NCBI GenBank assembly: GCA_034769895.1
Contig: CM068373.1
Location: 19,511,967-19,575,966 of the forward strand
Direction of reading: 5' to 3'
From: Magicicada septendecula
Taxonomy: Eukaryota > Arthropoda > Insecta > Hemiptera > Cicadidae
DNA: 64,000 nucleotides
Notes under the pieces: generated by a model
Seen by the model: the letters and a program-made list of their open reading frames with translations, nothing else
Databases searched by the model: none
What the model was told of the DNA's origin: nothing
Part shown: positions 33,664 through 45,613 of the stretch, piece by piece
Layout: each line of letters begins with the position of its first letter
Position numbering within the stretch: the first letter of the stretch is position 1
Made by a program: the position numbers and the translations under genes

Positions 33664-33903
33664 ATATATACACCTGTAAAAATATATACAGGTAATTACC
33701 TGTATCACTTGTTCATTCCGCAGGATTGCATTGCGGAAAAAGGAAAGAAATGAACTGTTAATTTGAATAGGATGCGGGATGGTAGGTTGCTTAAGGAAAT
33801 TTGGCAAAACAAGCCTATTGGGTAGAGTAGTATGGGAAGCGTTGGCGAATTGGAGTATTTGTTTTGAGACTGGAACAGGCGATTCACCTATTTTCTGGTT
33901 GAA
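33664..33903 (+). pseudogene. LINE 3'-end remnant leading into a GAA tract
   Basis: The translation MRDGRLLKEIWQNKPIGR resembles the last segment of a LINE ORF2 ('DGRL...I..KPIG'). About 120 bases on, ATTTTCTGGTTGAAGAAGTA starts the purine satellite. As at 28380-28634, a LINE 3' end runs straight into a microsatellite. The call depends on a short match. Confidence 0.5.
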
Positions 33904-34441
33904 GAAGTAGAAGTAGAAGTAGAAGTAGAAGTAGAAGTAGAAGTAGAAGCAGAAGCAGAAGCAGAAGCAGAAGCAGAAGAAGAAGAAGAAGAAGAAGAAG
34001 AAGAAGAAGAAGAAGAAGAAGAAGAAGAAGAAGAAGAAGAAGAAGAAGAAGAAGAAGAAGAAGAAGCGTGAAAGGAGGAAGAGAATTTGAAGAAAAAGAA
34101 GAAGAAGAAGAAGAAGAAGATCGAGGAGGTGGAGGAGGGGGAGGAGGAAGATGAGGAGAAGAGAAAGAAGAAGTAGTAGAAGAAGAAGAAGAAGAAGAAG
34201 AAGAAGAAGAAGAACGAGGAGGTGGAGGGGGAGAAAAATGAGGAGAAGAGGAAGAAGAAGAAGAAGAAGAAGAAGAAGAAGAAGAAGACGAAGAAGAAGA
34301 AGAAGAGAAGAAGGCGTAAAAGGAGGAAGAGAATTTGAAGAAAAAGAAGAAGCGGAAGAAGAAGAAGAAGAAGAAGAAGAAGAAGAAGAAGAAGAAGAAG
34401 AAGAAGAAGAAGAAGAAGAAGAAGAAGAAGAAGAAGAAGAA
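33901..34441. repeat. (GAA)n purine-rich satellite, 540 bp
   Basis: Starts as (GAAGTA)n, passes through (GAAGCA)n and becomes (GAA)n with internal duplicated variants (GAGGAAGAGAATTTGAAG twice). One strand is almost pure purine, suitable for triplex or H-DNA. Long ORFs here are poly-Arg, Glu, Ser, Leu or Phe and are artefacts. Confidence 0.95.
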
Positions 34442-35284
34442 CACTTTCGCGTTCTTTTCTTGTTTCATGTTTACTAAAAACGAGGCTTTTTGAAAAGAAA
34501 GAAAACTTCATTATTAGGTTCTATAAAACCAGAATCTTGATAATGGGGAATTTACGTTAACATGGCGTCTTGTTAAATGAACAATAAACGAAATCACAAG
34601 CCAAAAATTGATACAGATACTTAGCAGAATTATTCAGTAAATAATTATCGCTGACTTTGAGATTATCCTTATACATATATATAAATTCTGGTTAATAATT
34701 AACCGTGCGTTAGAATGCACCTTCCCGTAAGTTATTGTTATTGTCAAAAAAAAGCTAATTAACAACTGTTAGAAAAACTAGTTTATGAAATTATTTCACA
34801 GTTAATATGAACTGAAACGTTTTGTGTTACGTAAAATGAAATGTATTTTTAGAGACTAAATAGGTTATGATTCACTGTGCATTTACTACTTTATGAGAAT
34901 GTATCAAAGCAGTAAATATAATCTGAAATATGCATCACTCGTAATATAATCTGATTTACATTGTTTATTGCCAAAACTATACACGAGATTGTAAAAGCGC
35001 TCATTATTGTTTTCTTGGAAAAAGATTGTGAAGAGAAATGTATTATTGTATTTTATAAGGGCTTGTTATGAAACATTAGTTGACAACGAATTTATATTAT
35101 AAGAGAGCTAGACTAATTAGAGTTCCATTGGATACCAACCGAATAAAAAATACTTATATTATAATACACTACGGTGTGTCTATTAAGGTATGCTATTTTT
35201 TAACATAGACCAAAAGGGATGTTATTTTTTAATAAACAAAAGAAATCAAGAATATAATTTTTTTATATTTAGCAAAACAACAAA
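34442..35284. other. AT-rich spacer, nothing recognised
   Basis: About 840 bases without recognised coding or transposon ends. Confidence 0.4.
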
Positions 35285-36114
35285 ATCGGTATGGAAAATC
35301 ATACATGACTTCCATGTTCTAATTAATTATAAAATTATATTTAATATGTACACTCATAACAAAGCTAAATATATCAGCATGCTTTTGGTAAAAACACTGA
35401 AAAAATAATCAAAATACGAATTGTACATAATGTTAATATTTTAAAAATAAAGAATTAATTTGATTAAATTATCTTTTATTTAAACAACGCGAAAGAAAGC
35501 AAATACCGCCCAGCGTTTGTAATATGTAAATTCCTGAAAACGAACAATTATTTTGTTTACGTATCCGTGGTTACGATATTTTTTTACATGGAACGATATC
35601 AATTGTTAATACTTTATTGAATTTTTTTATGTTTTCGGTCGAACAAATTTATAATATCAATACAAAAAAAAAAACCGCTCCCCCTTGAACTATCCTTTTA
35701 ATTTATAGATATTTCATCTACCTTTTTACAGTGGATTATTATGACGTTCTTTTAAGGATACTTTATTTATCAAAATTAAGTACTTTACTCTTGTTAAAAC
35801 GTAAATCGTTGCATGTAAACTACCCCTCCTCCTTAACCGACCTTTACAAGTCCTCTACAATTCGGGAACATATGCAAAAAATTATTCGATTCTGTTTGAT
35901 TTTACGGCAGTTATCGTTTGCCATAGAAAACATTCTACACACACGCACACGCACACGCACACGCACACACACACGCACACACACACACACTAACTTTTCT
36001 GAAAATGACTTTTCTTCATGTTTTGAGTGTAGTACAATCAGAATCTGTCCTTATCTCGAATAGGATTCTTTTCGCGAACACCATACTTCCATTTCCTTAC
36101 GAACATGGCAAGTA
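35285..36114 (+). mobile_element. HINE-like element, copy 3
   Basis: Starts ATCGGTATGG...ATGACTTCCATGTTC and ends CATACTTCCATTTCC...AGTA. Contains GTATCCGTGGTTACG, a single CTCTACAATTCGGG/GTTTGCCATAG unit and a (CA)n tract (35938-35992) before the right end. It is an uninterrupted version of the outer element at 42657-49117 and gives the original join there (AATACAAAAA then CCGCTCCCCC). Confidence 0.6.
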
Positions 36115-36535
36115 ACAATAGTAATTTTTTTTTAATTTCAAGCATACGGTTTCCTGGTAACAATAATTAGAGTATACCAATAAAATACATACCATTAAAA
36201 TACATTAAGAAAGTTGAACGACTTTACATAGAAAATGGAGTGCATTTTGTGGGTTGCAAAGTTTGCGACTGTGACTTGTACGCAGTATGATTGTCGCCAA
36301 GTGTGTAATGGTGATTCATCATACAAGACCAGTATTTATCGTCGGCATAAATAATTTAACGAGATATAAATCTTTATGATGAAACGCATTTTGGTGATCT
36401 ATGTGTTAGTGACTAATCAGTTGACGATATTAGAAAAGGATTATTTCCCAATTCTAAGAAATCAGTGTGTATATGTGGTCAAAATTTTGGACTTCATAGT
36501 CTACAGTTTATTAGGTTCAAAGTGACGCTTTTGTT
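36115..36535. other. Spacer, nothing recognised
   Basis: About 420 bases, AT-rich, no recognised feature. Confidence 0.4.
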
Positions 36536-36670
36536 TTACTTGTTAATTGCTACACAACACAGTCTACTTGTTAATTGCTATACAACATAGTCTACTTGTT
36601 AATTTCTACACAACATAGTCTACTTGCTAATTGCTACACAACACTGTCTACTTGTTAATTGCTACACAAC
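36536..36670. repeat. 28-bp tandem repeat, about 5 copies
   Basis: The unit CTACTTGTTAATTGCTACAC plus AACATAGT recurs with few changes. Non-coding. Confidence 0.85.
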
Positions 36671-37297
36671 AGACGTCCAAATGATAACCGAAAATGATGC
36701 GACTTTACTGGGGATAGCATAAATAATACTAGCAATGAAAATAATTTCTAGATCGTGTAATTTCCAGTGACGAAATTAACCTTACGTTTGACTAAGCTAC
36801 ATGTTCGTAGTAACGATACAATAATAATTTATGCTGATGAATATCTCTTTGTCTTTATTTAACGTCAGTATGATAGCCCTGAAATGTGCCCTTTCCAATC
36901 ATTGTGTGACGTGTCCCTTTTCTCTTTCGTAACCCTCAGTAATATATGGCAAGTATCCCGACATGCTTAGGATGCTGATGAATATCACAAATCAATGATG
37001 ACAATGTGAAAATTAAACAAGGTGAATGCTTTTGCAGATTGTGCCAAACGTTTTTGGGCGTTTCTTGATGAGATATTTCTACAGCGCCTGATTGGGAGTT
37101 GCAATTGGAATCAATAGCATCCACGTTCTTTAAAAGTAACACTTAAAGATTTCTCGTTCACTTTGTGTTGTGTAAACTTAACCAATTCGTTGAATTCAAC
37201 ACTTGAAACAGCAAATAAGAGTTCGCTGCTGATGCTGATGCTTAAAACAGAGTAGAATCCGTCGTTGCTGATGTTTTTTTGCAGGATTATTAATTAG
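36671..37297. other. Spacer, nothing recognised
   Basis: About 630 bases without recognised element. Confidence 0.4.
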
Positions 37298-37305
37298 GTG
37301 TATAA

Positions 37306-37517
37306 ACAGAATTATGACTGTGGCACACCACTATAGAAAAATTATTCCGATTAGCGCTTTCAAGTTTCTCAGCTCATCTGATCAGCTGATTTCCGATATG
37401 ACGATGAGCTGAGAAGCTCGAAAGCGCTAATCGAAATAAGTTTTCTATAGTGGTGTGCAACAGTGATAATTCTGTTTGTGATTATAACCACTAACACAAC
37501 TTTCTTAATTAAAATTT
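37306..37517 (+). mobile_element. Palindromic retroposon, 9-bp target duplication
   Basis: GGTGTATAA lies at both edges (left copy ends about 37305, right copy 37518-37526). The body 37306-37477 is palindromic (ACAGAATTATGACTGTGGCA ... inverted). The 40-nt tail GTGATTATAACCACTAACAC is shared with 4906-5000 and, inverted, 19986-20207. The stem GAGCTGAGAAGCTC followed by GAAAGCGC is intact, but CTGACGA has become ATGACGA. Confidence 0.8.
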
Positions 37518-37644
37518 GGTGTATAATAATCGATTAGATGAAAGACTACCTACGTAGCTGATAGCTAATACTGATCTTGTTAAACCCATAAAAAGAGTTT
37601 TGAATGTAATCTCTAAATATATTTACTTTTAATGCAGTTAATTT

Positions 37645-37685
37645 CATTGGTTTAATAAACGCGATCCGTCCGACCGTCATAACAA
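37645..37685 (+). mobile_element. LTR terminal fragment
   Basis: GCGATCCGTCCGACCGTCAT then AACA and ATAT, like the last 30 bases of the LTR family. Too short for certainty. Confidence 0.4.
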
Positions 37686-37689
37686 TATA

Positions 37690-38450
37690 CGAGGGCTATT
37701 CAGACAGTAAGTTCCGATAGGGTATAAAAGGAAGCTAAGAATATATTTACAAAACATTTATATTCCTGTTTGAAGTACACACCTTAAACTACGTTTCTAT
37801 ATAGGTTCGTCATTTCTGAAACACTTCTCATAGCGAGGCACCAGACGTTGTATACCTCCGTTGTAGATATTTCCCGGCTGTGATTTGAACCATGTATAAC
37901 AGCTTGTTTGACATTGTTGCCCTCAGGAAGGATTTCTTACGCTTGAAAAGGTGATATTCACTTGGTGTGGGATCTGGGTTGTCGGGCGGATGATCAAATT
38001 GTTGCCAGCCAAATATTGTGAGATGCTGCTTTGCAGCGGAAGTGTGTGCGCAGTGACATGATTCGTCGCAATGTCCCGGGCACATGATCCTACGTCGCTT
38101 ACTTTGAATCGGACTAAGCAAAAAAGTCGTATGCATCTTGGTACCATTGAATCGCTCACTACTTCTTCTCCATAAACATCGGAAATCTGACGGTAAATTT
38201 CAATTGTTTTAATGCCTTTCGCATTCAAGAACCGAATCACATACCTACTTTCACACGCGGGGGGCATCTCAAATTTCTTCGACATTATAAACACGTCTAA
38301 CGAAGCTTAGTCAGTCCACAGTTGTTTACAAATGGCGTTGTTGGCTTGCCAACGAATTAACAAACTGGCCCCGCATCATGCCCAAAAGCATTACGGCATC
38401 GATACCGCGGCAATATTTAAAAACGGATCTTACTTTATGAATAACCCTTG
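37690..38450 (-). mobile_element. Internally deleted mariner, 761 bp
   Basis: Inverted termini CGAGGGCTATTCAGACAGTA and, inverted, CAAGGGTTATTCATAAAGTA are flanked by TA (37688-37689, 38451-38452). Full-length mariners are about 1.3 kb, so some 500 bp are lost. The transposase remnant lies on the minus strand. Confidence 0.9.
37828..38294 (-). pseudogene. Mariner transposase remnant
   Basis: The N-terminal piece MSKKFEMPPACESRYVIRFL and EIYRQISDVYGEEVVSDSMV is a mariner helix-turn-helix region. In another frame follow QHLTIFGWQQFDHPPDNPDP and PSEYHLF, the segment around the third catalytic acidic residue (SPDLAPSDFHLF is usual). The block with the first two Asp residues is deleted. The two parts overlap in different frames, so there is also a frameshift. 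Confidence 0.85.
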
Positions 38451-38936
38451 TAGTAGACCATGTGTATACTCTACTTTGTAATGAGGATTTACAGACTATT
38501 TGCAATGTTTACTTTATATTTTAATGCCACTGCATGTTTTTATGAACCACAAAACCGACTCTTTCCAGAATTAATAAATAATAAATTTATTCCATAAGCG
38601 TTAAATCCTAGTAAGCATGGCGTATATGATTTTACTAATTCGTGGAAGTCTCTTCATTGTTAATAAAGCCACTGAATCTTTAATAACCACTGATGGACTG
38701 TAATTAATTTTACATTTCCTTTATAGCGGTCGCTTAATGCACGCTTGAGCAACTTTATGTTACTAATTGATTGCTGCATTCAAACGATAATAAATAAACA
38801 ATACGCTTAACTGTAACTACCTCCCGTATGACTGTAAAGTTGATATCAGTTTATCAACTCTACAAAAAGCTTTGTTATACCTAACGATACTGTGATGCAT
38901 TTATAATATACACACACTTATTGCTTACTACTGGTA
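38451..38936. other. Spacer, nothing recognised
   Basis: About 490 bases of AT-rich sequence. Confidence 0.4.
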
Positions 38937-38944
38937 CTTATAAT

Positions 38945-39553
38945 CTCAATCTTCCATTGTGGTGTATTCATTGTTCATAACCTAAAGATACCATATATAT
39001 GATTTATAATAAAGTTTTATTTAGTCACGTTCTTACCTTTGATCGATTTTGGTCATAGACCATCGTCAGGACATATACACTGTGTACTCGCGGTCACAGT
39101 ATTGTAAAACAGTTACTATTTTCAAAAAACTAATTCGTAAACACTGAGTATGAAACGTACTTTTGTGTACAAAGTTCCTAGAGAACTGTTGCGCAGTGTT
39201 TATGTTTAAATTCAGGTCTATGTAATATTCAATCAGCTCATATAATATACAGAGGTGAATGTAAACATAAACACTCCGCAACAAAATCAGTTCTCGAGAA
39301 ACTTTGAACACAAACGTACATTTCATACTCAGCGTTTACGAATTTGTTTTTTATAAACAGTAACTATTTTACAATATTGTGACCGCGTGTACACAGTGTA
39401 TATGTCCTGACGATGGTCTATAACCGAACTCGATCAAAAGTAAGAACGTGAGTAATTAAAACTTTATTATAAATCATATGTATGGTATCTTTAGGTTATA
39501 AACAATGAACACACCACAATAGAAGATTGACGTTGTTATGCGTTTTTATTAAG
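38945..39553 (+). mobile_element. Large palindromic retroposon, 8-bp target duplication
   Basis: CTTATAAT flanks it (38937-38944, 39554-39561). Arms of about 250 bases (TCAATCTTCCATTGTGGTGT and complement) enclose a spacer. A 23-nt tail (CGTTGTTATGCG...) follows the right arm. Both arms carry CCTGACGATGGTCTAT-type motifs (39063-39069 minus, 39407-39413 plus) followed by a degenerate GAAA. It is the largest element with this architecture here. Confidence 0.75.
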
Positions 39554-39786
39554 CTTATAATTCTTTAACAGCAGATTTATATCTCTTTTTCTACTCTCAG
39601 AGCAAGACTGGTGCAGTATGCAGTTCGGACCACAAATTGCTGAAAGCAGAAATAAAAATAAAGCCAATGGCGTCAAAGAAACAAGCATTTAACCGAAGAA
39701 TTGACATTTCAGACAAAACGAGTTTTCAAATTAACTTGTAAGAAACCAACCCTCTAGCCCTTATTGAAGACACGGAAGAATCGTAG

Positions 39787-40379
39787 TGTTACGCAACGGA
39801 ACATTATTGTCAAACAATGGAGTGTGTCGTTCTACGTGTTTCTCCGCTATCCCAGCAGAATCCAGACGTACTGTTTGTGTGCGTACATATTGCTAGTTTG
39901 AGAAGAGAGAAAATTACGTGACACTTATCATGCGTCGACAATCGACGCTGTTCCAGACCTCACCGGTCCGCGCACACTGTGTTCAAGGCCAGACACGACA
40001 CAGTTTCTAATGGATTCGAGAGCGCCCGTAAGAGGCTGTTGTTTTAACACGTCATCCCAAAAGTGACAGATTGTTCTAGCATCTTAGCGCCGGGTATAAA
40101 TATAAGCATTCAGGGACGGTCAGTTCAGTTTGTGTCGGCGATTTGTTCAGTGCGTCTCAAGTGGTGTATTAGTGAAAAGTGACTATTGTGCTGGATTCTA
40201 TTAGTTGACATTATTATTGTGTGTGGGCGAATTTAACTGAATTGTTGCACGAGTATAAACTGTGATTGATACAAACTGATTACAAACTGTTATCTGTGAT
40301 AAAATCAAAGCTGGGGATTAGTGACGTAATTGTTGTCTGTAATTTTGTTTTACACTGCACCAAGGAGACCGTCGTAACA
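39787..40379 (+). mobile_element. Solo LTR, GGTATAAAT promoter subfamily
   Basis: Starts TGTTACGCAACGG and ends GACCGTCGTAACA. Contains GTGTTCAAGGCCAGACACGA, a TATA box CGGGTATAAATATAAGCATT and the family 3' half. No clear 4-bp duplication (GTAG versus TAGC). Confidence 0.8.
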
Positions 40380-40505
40380 TAGCATCAAATAAAGAACTGC
40401 ATAACGGAAAATGTAAATCAACAGCATTAGGCAACAACAGCTATAAAAAGGGAGCACTGGATGAAAAATACCACTAGAACACAAATAGATGATCGGAGAA
40501 AAAGT

Positions 40506-40554
<49 letters not shown>

Positions 40555-41064
40555 CTCTCTCCCTCTCTCTATTTATGCACATAAGCATTTAAAGAATTTC
40601 GACGAAACCGAAAGATCGAAGCATGATAATATTTTTAGGCTTTTGAAACGTATAATGTGGATTACGTTTGGTGGATTACGTAAATCATTTCCAAACCACA
40701 GACGATCACAAACAGAGCATGTAAAATCAAATTTATTCTCACTAAAACGTTTGCTAAACTCAATGTCAGCAGCGGTTATTTCTGTCTTGGTGCGTTTACA
40801 TATCAAACTTCTAGACTGTGGGGAATCGAAAGTGTGGAAGCGTCACGTTTTTCGATGACGTTTTGTGGAACGACCCCCAGCCTAAAAACATTATTATGTT
40901 AAAATAACAACATCAACAGCCACGATCGTAACATCACATCAACGTGTGTGATAGAATGACGTAGTCAAGGTGCGGACCAAACGCTGTGTGGCTTTACACA
41001 ATAATAAGAATATTATTTGTGAATATTTTTAAGTAATTTTGTTTTGATGTTGACAACCTCAATG
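40380..41064. other. Spacer with a (CT)n tract
   Basis: Apart from the microsatellite at 40511-40571 no element was recognised. A pair of short overlapping ORFs near 40600-40850 has no recognisable similarity. Confidence 0.4.
40511..40571. repeat. (CT)n microsatellite
   Basis: About 21 uninterrupted CT units, then an interrupted CT-rich end. Confidence 0.95.
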
Positions 41065-41156
41065 TAGGGATAATTTTGACTAATTTAAGCTGGCACTTGG
41101 TGACATCATTAGTGTCTGTATTTTGTTTTCACTACGATCGTGACACTGTCGTGACA
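41065..41156 (+). mobile_element. LTR 3'-end fragment
   Basis: GACTAATTTAAGCTGGCACT, TGTCTGTATTTTGTTTTCAC and the terminus CTGTCGTGACA followed by ATAT match the end of the LTR family. The upstream part could not be aligned. Confidence 0.65.
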
Positions 41157-41439
41157 ATATGTTTGAAGCCACTAGACGGTGTAATCATTTAGTATTAATT
41201 TTCTGCTTGGTAAAAGAGATTTTTATTATTGCAGATGCTAAACTAAAATAGTCCCACCAAACTAATATAGTGGTACACAAAGTTACTAGAATACGTTGGC
41301 GTTAATTATACTCGTTTATTTGCAAAACAAAAACTTCATTTAAATCAAACGAGTAAAATCTTGATCAAACATGGTTAATAATATTCGTTTGCAAATGATA
41401 TCCCATCATTATCAATCTCTACAAGGTTTCAAGGCCAAA

Positions 41440-41635
41440 AGTAGTTTCAATTCTTGCCGCAAGCTTTCGACGCCCGCGTCGTAGTCATTTACGTTTTCAG
41501 GGCTGTCAGGCAGTGGTCCCATGTTATATTTTGTTATTATTTGCAAACGTTTCAGCCGTTCTGTCGGTGCCCATCTTCAGTGCTGAAAGGACTGAAATTC
41601 TGACAAGGTCTCACTCAGTAAAGCACAGTACTCGG
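41440..41635 (-). repeat. Hammerhead-like repeat fragment
   Basis: The minus strand reads CACTGAAGATGGGCACCGAC, then GGCTGAAACGTTTGC (41550-41580): CTGAAGA, weak GCC/GGC stem, GAAACGT. AGGGCTGTCAGGCAGTGG and the 5' flank suggest a larger repeat of unknown extent. Confidence 0.5.
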
Positions 41636-41647
41636 TCTCAACCACAA

Positions 41648-41675
41648 TTATTATCATTATTATTATTATTATTAT

Positions 41676-41718
<43 letters not shown>

Positions 41719-41747
41719 GGTGTATGGTGTATGGTGGTGGTAGTAGC

Positions 41748-41780
<33 letters not shown>

Positions 41781-42030
41781 GGTGGTGGTGGTTGTAGTAG
41801 TTGTAATATTAGTAGTAGTAATAGTAGAGTTGGAGTTTACTTGCCGATGGAGATTACGCACTAAAAAATAAGGATCCGTAGTTAATTTGTTATACAAAGC
41901 TGTAACCAAATTGCCTACGTAGCTCCTGCATTCGCTAACGGTATTAATCTTGTGTATTTTATTGTTAATATTATTACTAATTACTATTAGAAGCAGCAGC
42001 AGAAGTAGTAATAGAGCAGCAGCAGCAGTG

Positions 42031-42077
<47 letters not shown>
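41648..42077. repeat. (TTA)n, (AGT)n and (GGT)n trinucleotide tracts
   Basis: Compound trinucleotide microsatellites at about 41648-41830 and 41995-42077, with a non-repetitive stretch between. Frames through them give poly-Thr or poly-Val/Leu and are not genes. Confidence 0.95.
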
Positions 42078-42656
42078 TGAACTAGTTGCTGTTAGTAGTG
42101 TGGAGTAAAATTGCTATTACAAGTATTTGATAGGCCTAATGATAAACATATACAGTTTCCGCAAATTATTGAAAGAATATTAAAACTAAAAACGTATTAT
42201 CAAATGGGTGCTGGCTTCGCTTAAGAAACGTGTTAAAAAAATCTATACCTCCCACGTGGAAATACGAAGACACGTGCTTATAGAATACACACAACATATT
42301 ATAAAGAATATATTGATTTTTATGAAAAGCTAAGAAATGAGTGTGCAGTTAGGTTTATAAACCGGGTGGTTTCAACGGTGCGCGACTTTACACAGAAACT
42401 TGAATTAAACTACGTATCTCCCACGCTCTCGTAACGTAATACGCTAAGAGTGGATTTAAAGCCCTACCAAGGCCGTTTTGTAAACACCCTAGAAATTTAT
42501 CAGATGGAAATACAATTTAAAGGAATCTGATGTTGATCCTGCGACAATTTTTCCTTTTGACTTGTATGTTTTCTTTAATTTCATGCTGTTTTAACTGTTA
42601 TTAAGTAAAAAAAAAAAAACTACAAACGATGTGTCTAGCATATTATTTACAAGTTT
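42078..42656. other. AT-rich spacer, nothing recognised
   Basis: About 580 bases preceding the composite HINE-like insertion. Confidence 0.4.
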
Positions 42657-43861
42657 AAAAATACGTATGGAGAACCATACACGACTTTCATGTGCTAATT
42701 AATTATAAAATTATTATATACAAAAAACTCAGAACGAAACCAAATGCATGCTTCTGGTAAATATGACAAATATAATAAAAATAAATTCTAATTAAGATAA
42801 TCTTTTAATTAAAGAACGCTAAAAAAGCGAATACCCCTAAGTGTTTTTCTGTAACTTTCTGAAAACAACAAATTATTTTCTTTATGTATCCGTGGTTACA
42901 TAGCATCGAATGATATCTATTGTTAATATTTTATTGGATTTTTTAAGTTTTTAGTCAAATAAATTTATAACACCAATACAAAAATATCGGTATGGAGAAC
43001 CATACATGACTTCCATATTCTAAGATTTATATTTAAAATCATTTCCGAAATGAAATATTACCATAGAAACTACTTCTTTCTACTTACTGCTTCAGCCTTA
43101 ACCACAGTACTGTGGTCACTAACGTATACCACCTCACGTTATCGCACTCGATTTTCACTGATGATGGAAGTCGATGGCATTGCCGAAATGTCTGGTTTTG
43201 TAGAAAACATTGGACTACGGCCAAATACCCGGGAAGGAATTTTAACAAAAACTACTTCTTTGTTGCCGATAACGTTGTACACATATATATCAGTGGCGAA
43301 GTTACATGGAGGCAATTGAGGCAATGCCTACCCTAAAAAATTCTGTAGAATAAAAATTATAAATACGTATGAACTACATAACGTAAAGATTATACATTGT
43401 TACTGGGACTGTCAAATTTATTAAACCGAAACGTGCTTTATTGAGCGACCGCTAGATGGTGACAGGTGAGATTCGGCATAGTTCGTTTAAAGCGAATGAG
43501 GCAACCTGAACTTGCCTCAGCGTTTTTTGTATACATCGTATGTAAGCAATGTAGAGGTGTGATAGGGAAGTGTAGGGAGGGGGGATTGTCCCGCGCTGTA
43601 CACATAGAGCGTTGAGGCATGCCTCACTTCTGTGGCCAAACAGTTAAGTTAAAGCGCCTGTGTTGTTTCTAAGTGTTTATTTTATGCGGTTATTAAAAGT
43701 GTCACTGTTATTCCGCTGAACTAACAGATGATCAAGATTGTTATTTGAATTATTTGTAACATTAAACATATATATAGAAACTAATCAAGTTTAAAAATTT
43801 GAAGTTCAATCAGTTGTATTATTGTGTATGACTAATACAAGGATTGTTCAATAGAAACACG

Positions 43862-44052
43862 TATAGAGCTGTAAAGCATTTTTTATTCAACGATTTTGAA
43901 AGAAGTCTCCAATAACATTAAGACATGAGTTCCACTGTTGCGCTAACCTGTAGATTCCCTGCTAGTAAAATTCTTACGGCAGTTTGTGGAACCATTCGGT
44001 TACAGCAAACTCTACCTCAGCGTCCGATTTGAACCACCGTCCTTTTAGTGAT
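43862..44052 (-). pseudogene. Mariner transposase C-terminal fragment (unit A)
   Basis: The minus strand reads LKGRWFKSDAEVEFAVTEWF, then QGIYRLAQQWNSCLNVIGDF, the end of a mariner transposase ('L.GRRF.SDEEV...V..WL', 'EGI..L..R...CLN..GDY'). A stop interrupts it. The catalytic domain is absent and no mariner terminus was found on the far side. Confidence 0.8.
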
Positions 44053-44153
44053 TCGGCTTGCACGCGTTATGTTGGTGTGGGTTTCGGCACTTTCCATTTA
44101 AAAAGCGTGCAAATGTAAGAAAATAAACATGAGTGAGGCCAGAAATAACGTGA

Positions 44154-44199
<46 letters not shown>

Positions 44200-44340
44200 T
44201 TACCTGCCTTTTTATTGCTGTATTAAATGAAAAATATTATATTACATTAAAATGAAAAAATTATAATTTTATTGCCTGGCAACAAAATTATTTTATTTTT
44301 AACAATTACCATTGTTTCAAAAAGTTTAAATAAATTTTCA

Positions 44341-45180
44341 AGTACTTTACTCTTGTTAAAACGTAAAAGGTTGCTGGTAAACTACCCCTTCCCCTTAACC
44401 GATCTTCACCAAAATCGAAAGTCCTTGAGATCTCTACAATTCAGGGACGTATGCAAAAAATTATTTGATTCTGTTTGAATTTGCGGCTGTTATCGTTTGC
44501 CATAGAAAATACGCTTGATAAAAAAACGTTGCAGGTAAACTACCCCTTTCCCTTAACTGATCTTCACCAAAAACAATAGATCTTGAGTACTATACAAATC
44601 AGGGCTGTATGCAAAACATCATTTGATTCTGTTTGAATTTGCGGCTGTTATCGTTTGCCATAGAAAATACCCTTGTTAAAAAAACGTTCCTGGTAAACTA
44701 CCCCTTTCCCTCAACCGATCTTCACCAAAAACAATAGGTCTTGAGAACTCTACAATTTAGGGCTGTATGCAAATAATCTTTTGATTCTTTTGAATTTGCG
44801 ACTGTTATCGTTTGCCATAGGAAATACCCTTGTTAAAACATAAAACGTTACCGGTAAACTACCCCTTTCCCTTAACCGATCTTCACCAAAAACAATAGGT
44901 CTTGAGAACTCTACAATTCAGGGCTGTATACGAAACATTATTTAATTCTGTTTGAATTTGCGGCTGTTATCGTTTGCCAAAAAAAAAATCCCCTTGATAA
45001 AAAAACCGTTGCAGGTAAACTACCCCTTTCCCTCAACCGATGTTCACCAAAAACAATAGGTCGTGAGTACTCTACAAATCAGAGCTGTATGCAAAACATT
45101 ATTTGATTCTGTTTGAATTTGCGGCAGTTATCGTTTGCCATAAAAAAAAATCTACACACAGACACACAGACACACACACA
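44341..45180 (+). repeat. 159-bp tandem array, 5 units (unit A)
   Basis: The landmark ACTACCCCTT recurs at about 44380, 44539, 44698, 44858 and 45019. Each unit holds ACCGATCTTCACCAAAA, CTCTACAATTCAGGG and TGCGGCTGTTATCGTTTGCC. Confidence 0.9.
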
Positions 45181-45613
45181 GTCACTTTTCGGAAAACGAC
45201 TTTTTTTCATGTTTTGAGTGTAGTACAATCAGAATCTGCAATAATCTCGAACACGATTTTTTTTGCCATCACCATACTTCCATTCCTTAAGGAATATGGA
45301 AGTAAATATCGGTATGGAGAACCATACATGACTTCCATATTCTAAGATTTATATTTAAAATCATTTTCGAAATGAAATATTACCATAGAAACTACTTCTT
45401 TCTACTTAGTGCTTCAGCCTTAACCACAGTACTGTGGTCACTAACGTATACCACCTCACGTTATCGCACTGGATTTTCACTGATGATGGAAGTCGATGGC
45501 ATTGCCGAAATGTCTGGTTTTGTAGAAAACATTGGACTACGGCCAAATATCCCGGGAAGGAATTTTAACAAAAACTACTTCTTTGTTGCCGATAACGTTG
45601 TACACATATATAT

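Larger units (their letters stand above)
42985..45306 (+). mobile_element. Inner HINE-like unit A
   Basis: Starts TATCGGTATGGAGAACCATA and ends ...CATACTTCCATTCC, then ATATGGAAGTA. In order it holds the CCACAGTACTGTGG/CTGATGA module, a hAT-like TIR with a mariner C-terminal fragment, a (GT)21 tract (44158-44199), five 159-bp repeat units, a short (CA)n and the terminal hairpin. It joins unit B directly with AA between. Comparison over the first kilobase shows about a dozen substitutions against unit B. Confidence 0.7.

Noticed and set aside
33884..34511. Long ORFs of poly-Phe, Ser, Leu, Arg and Glu
   Set aside because: They are readings of the (GAA)n satellite and contain no domain.
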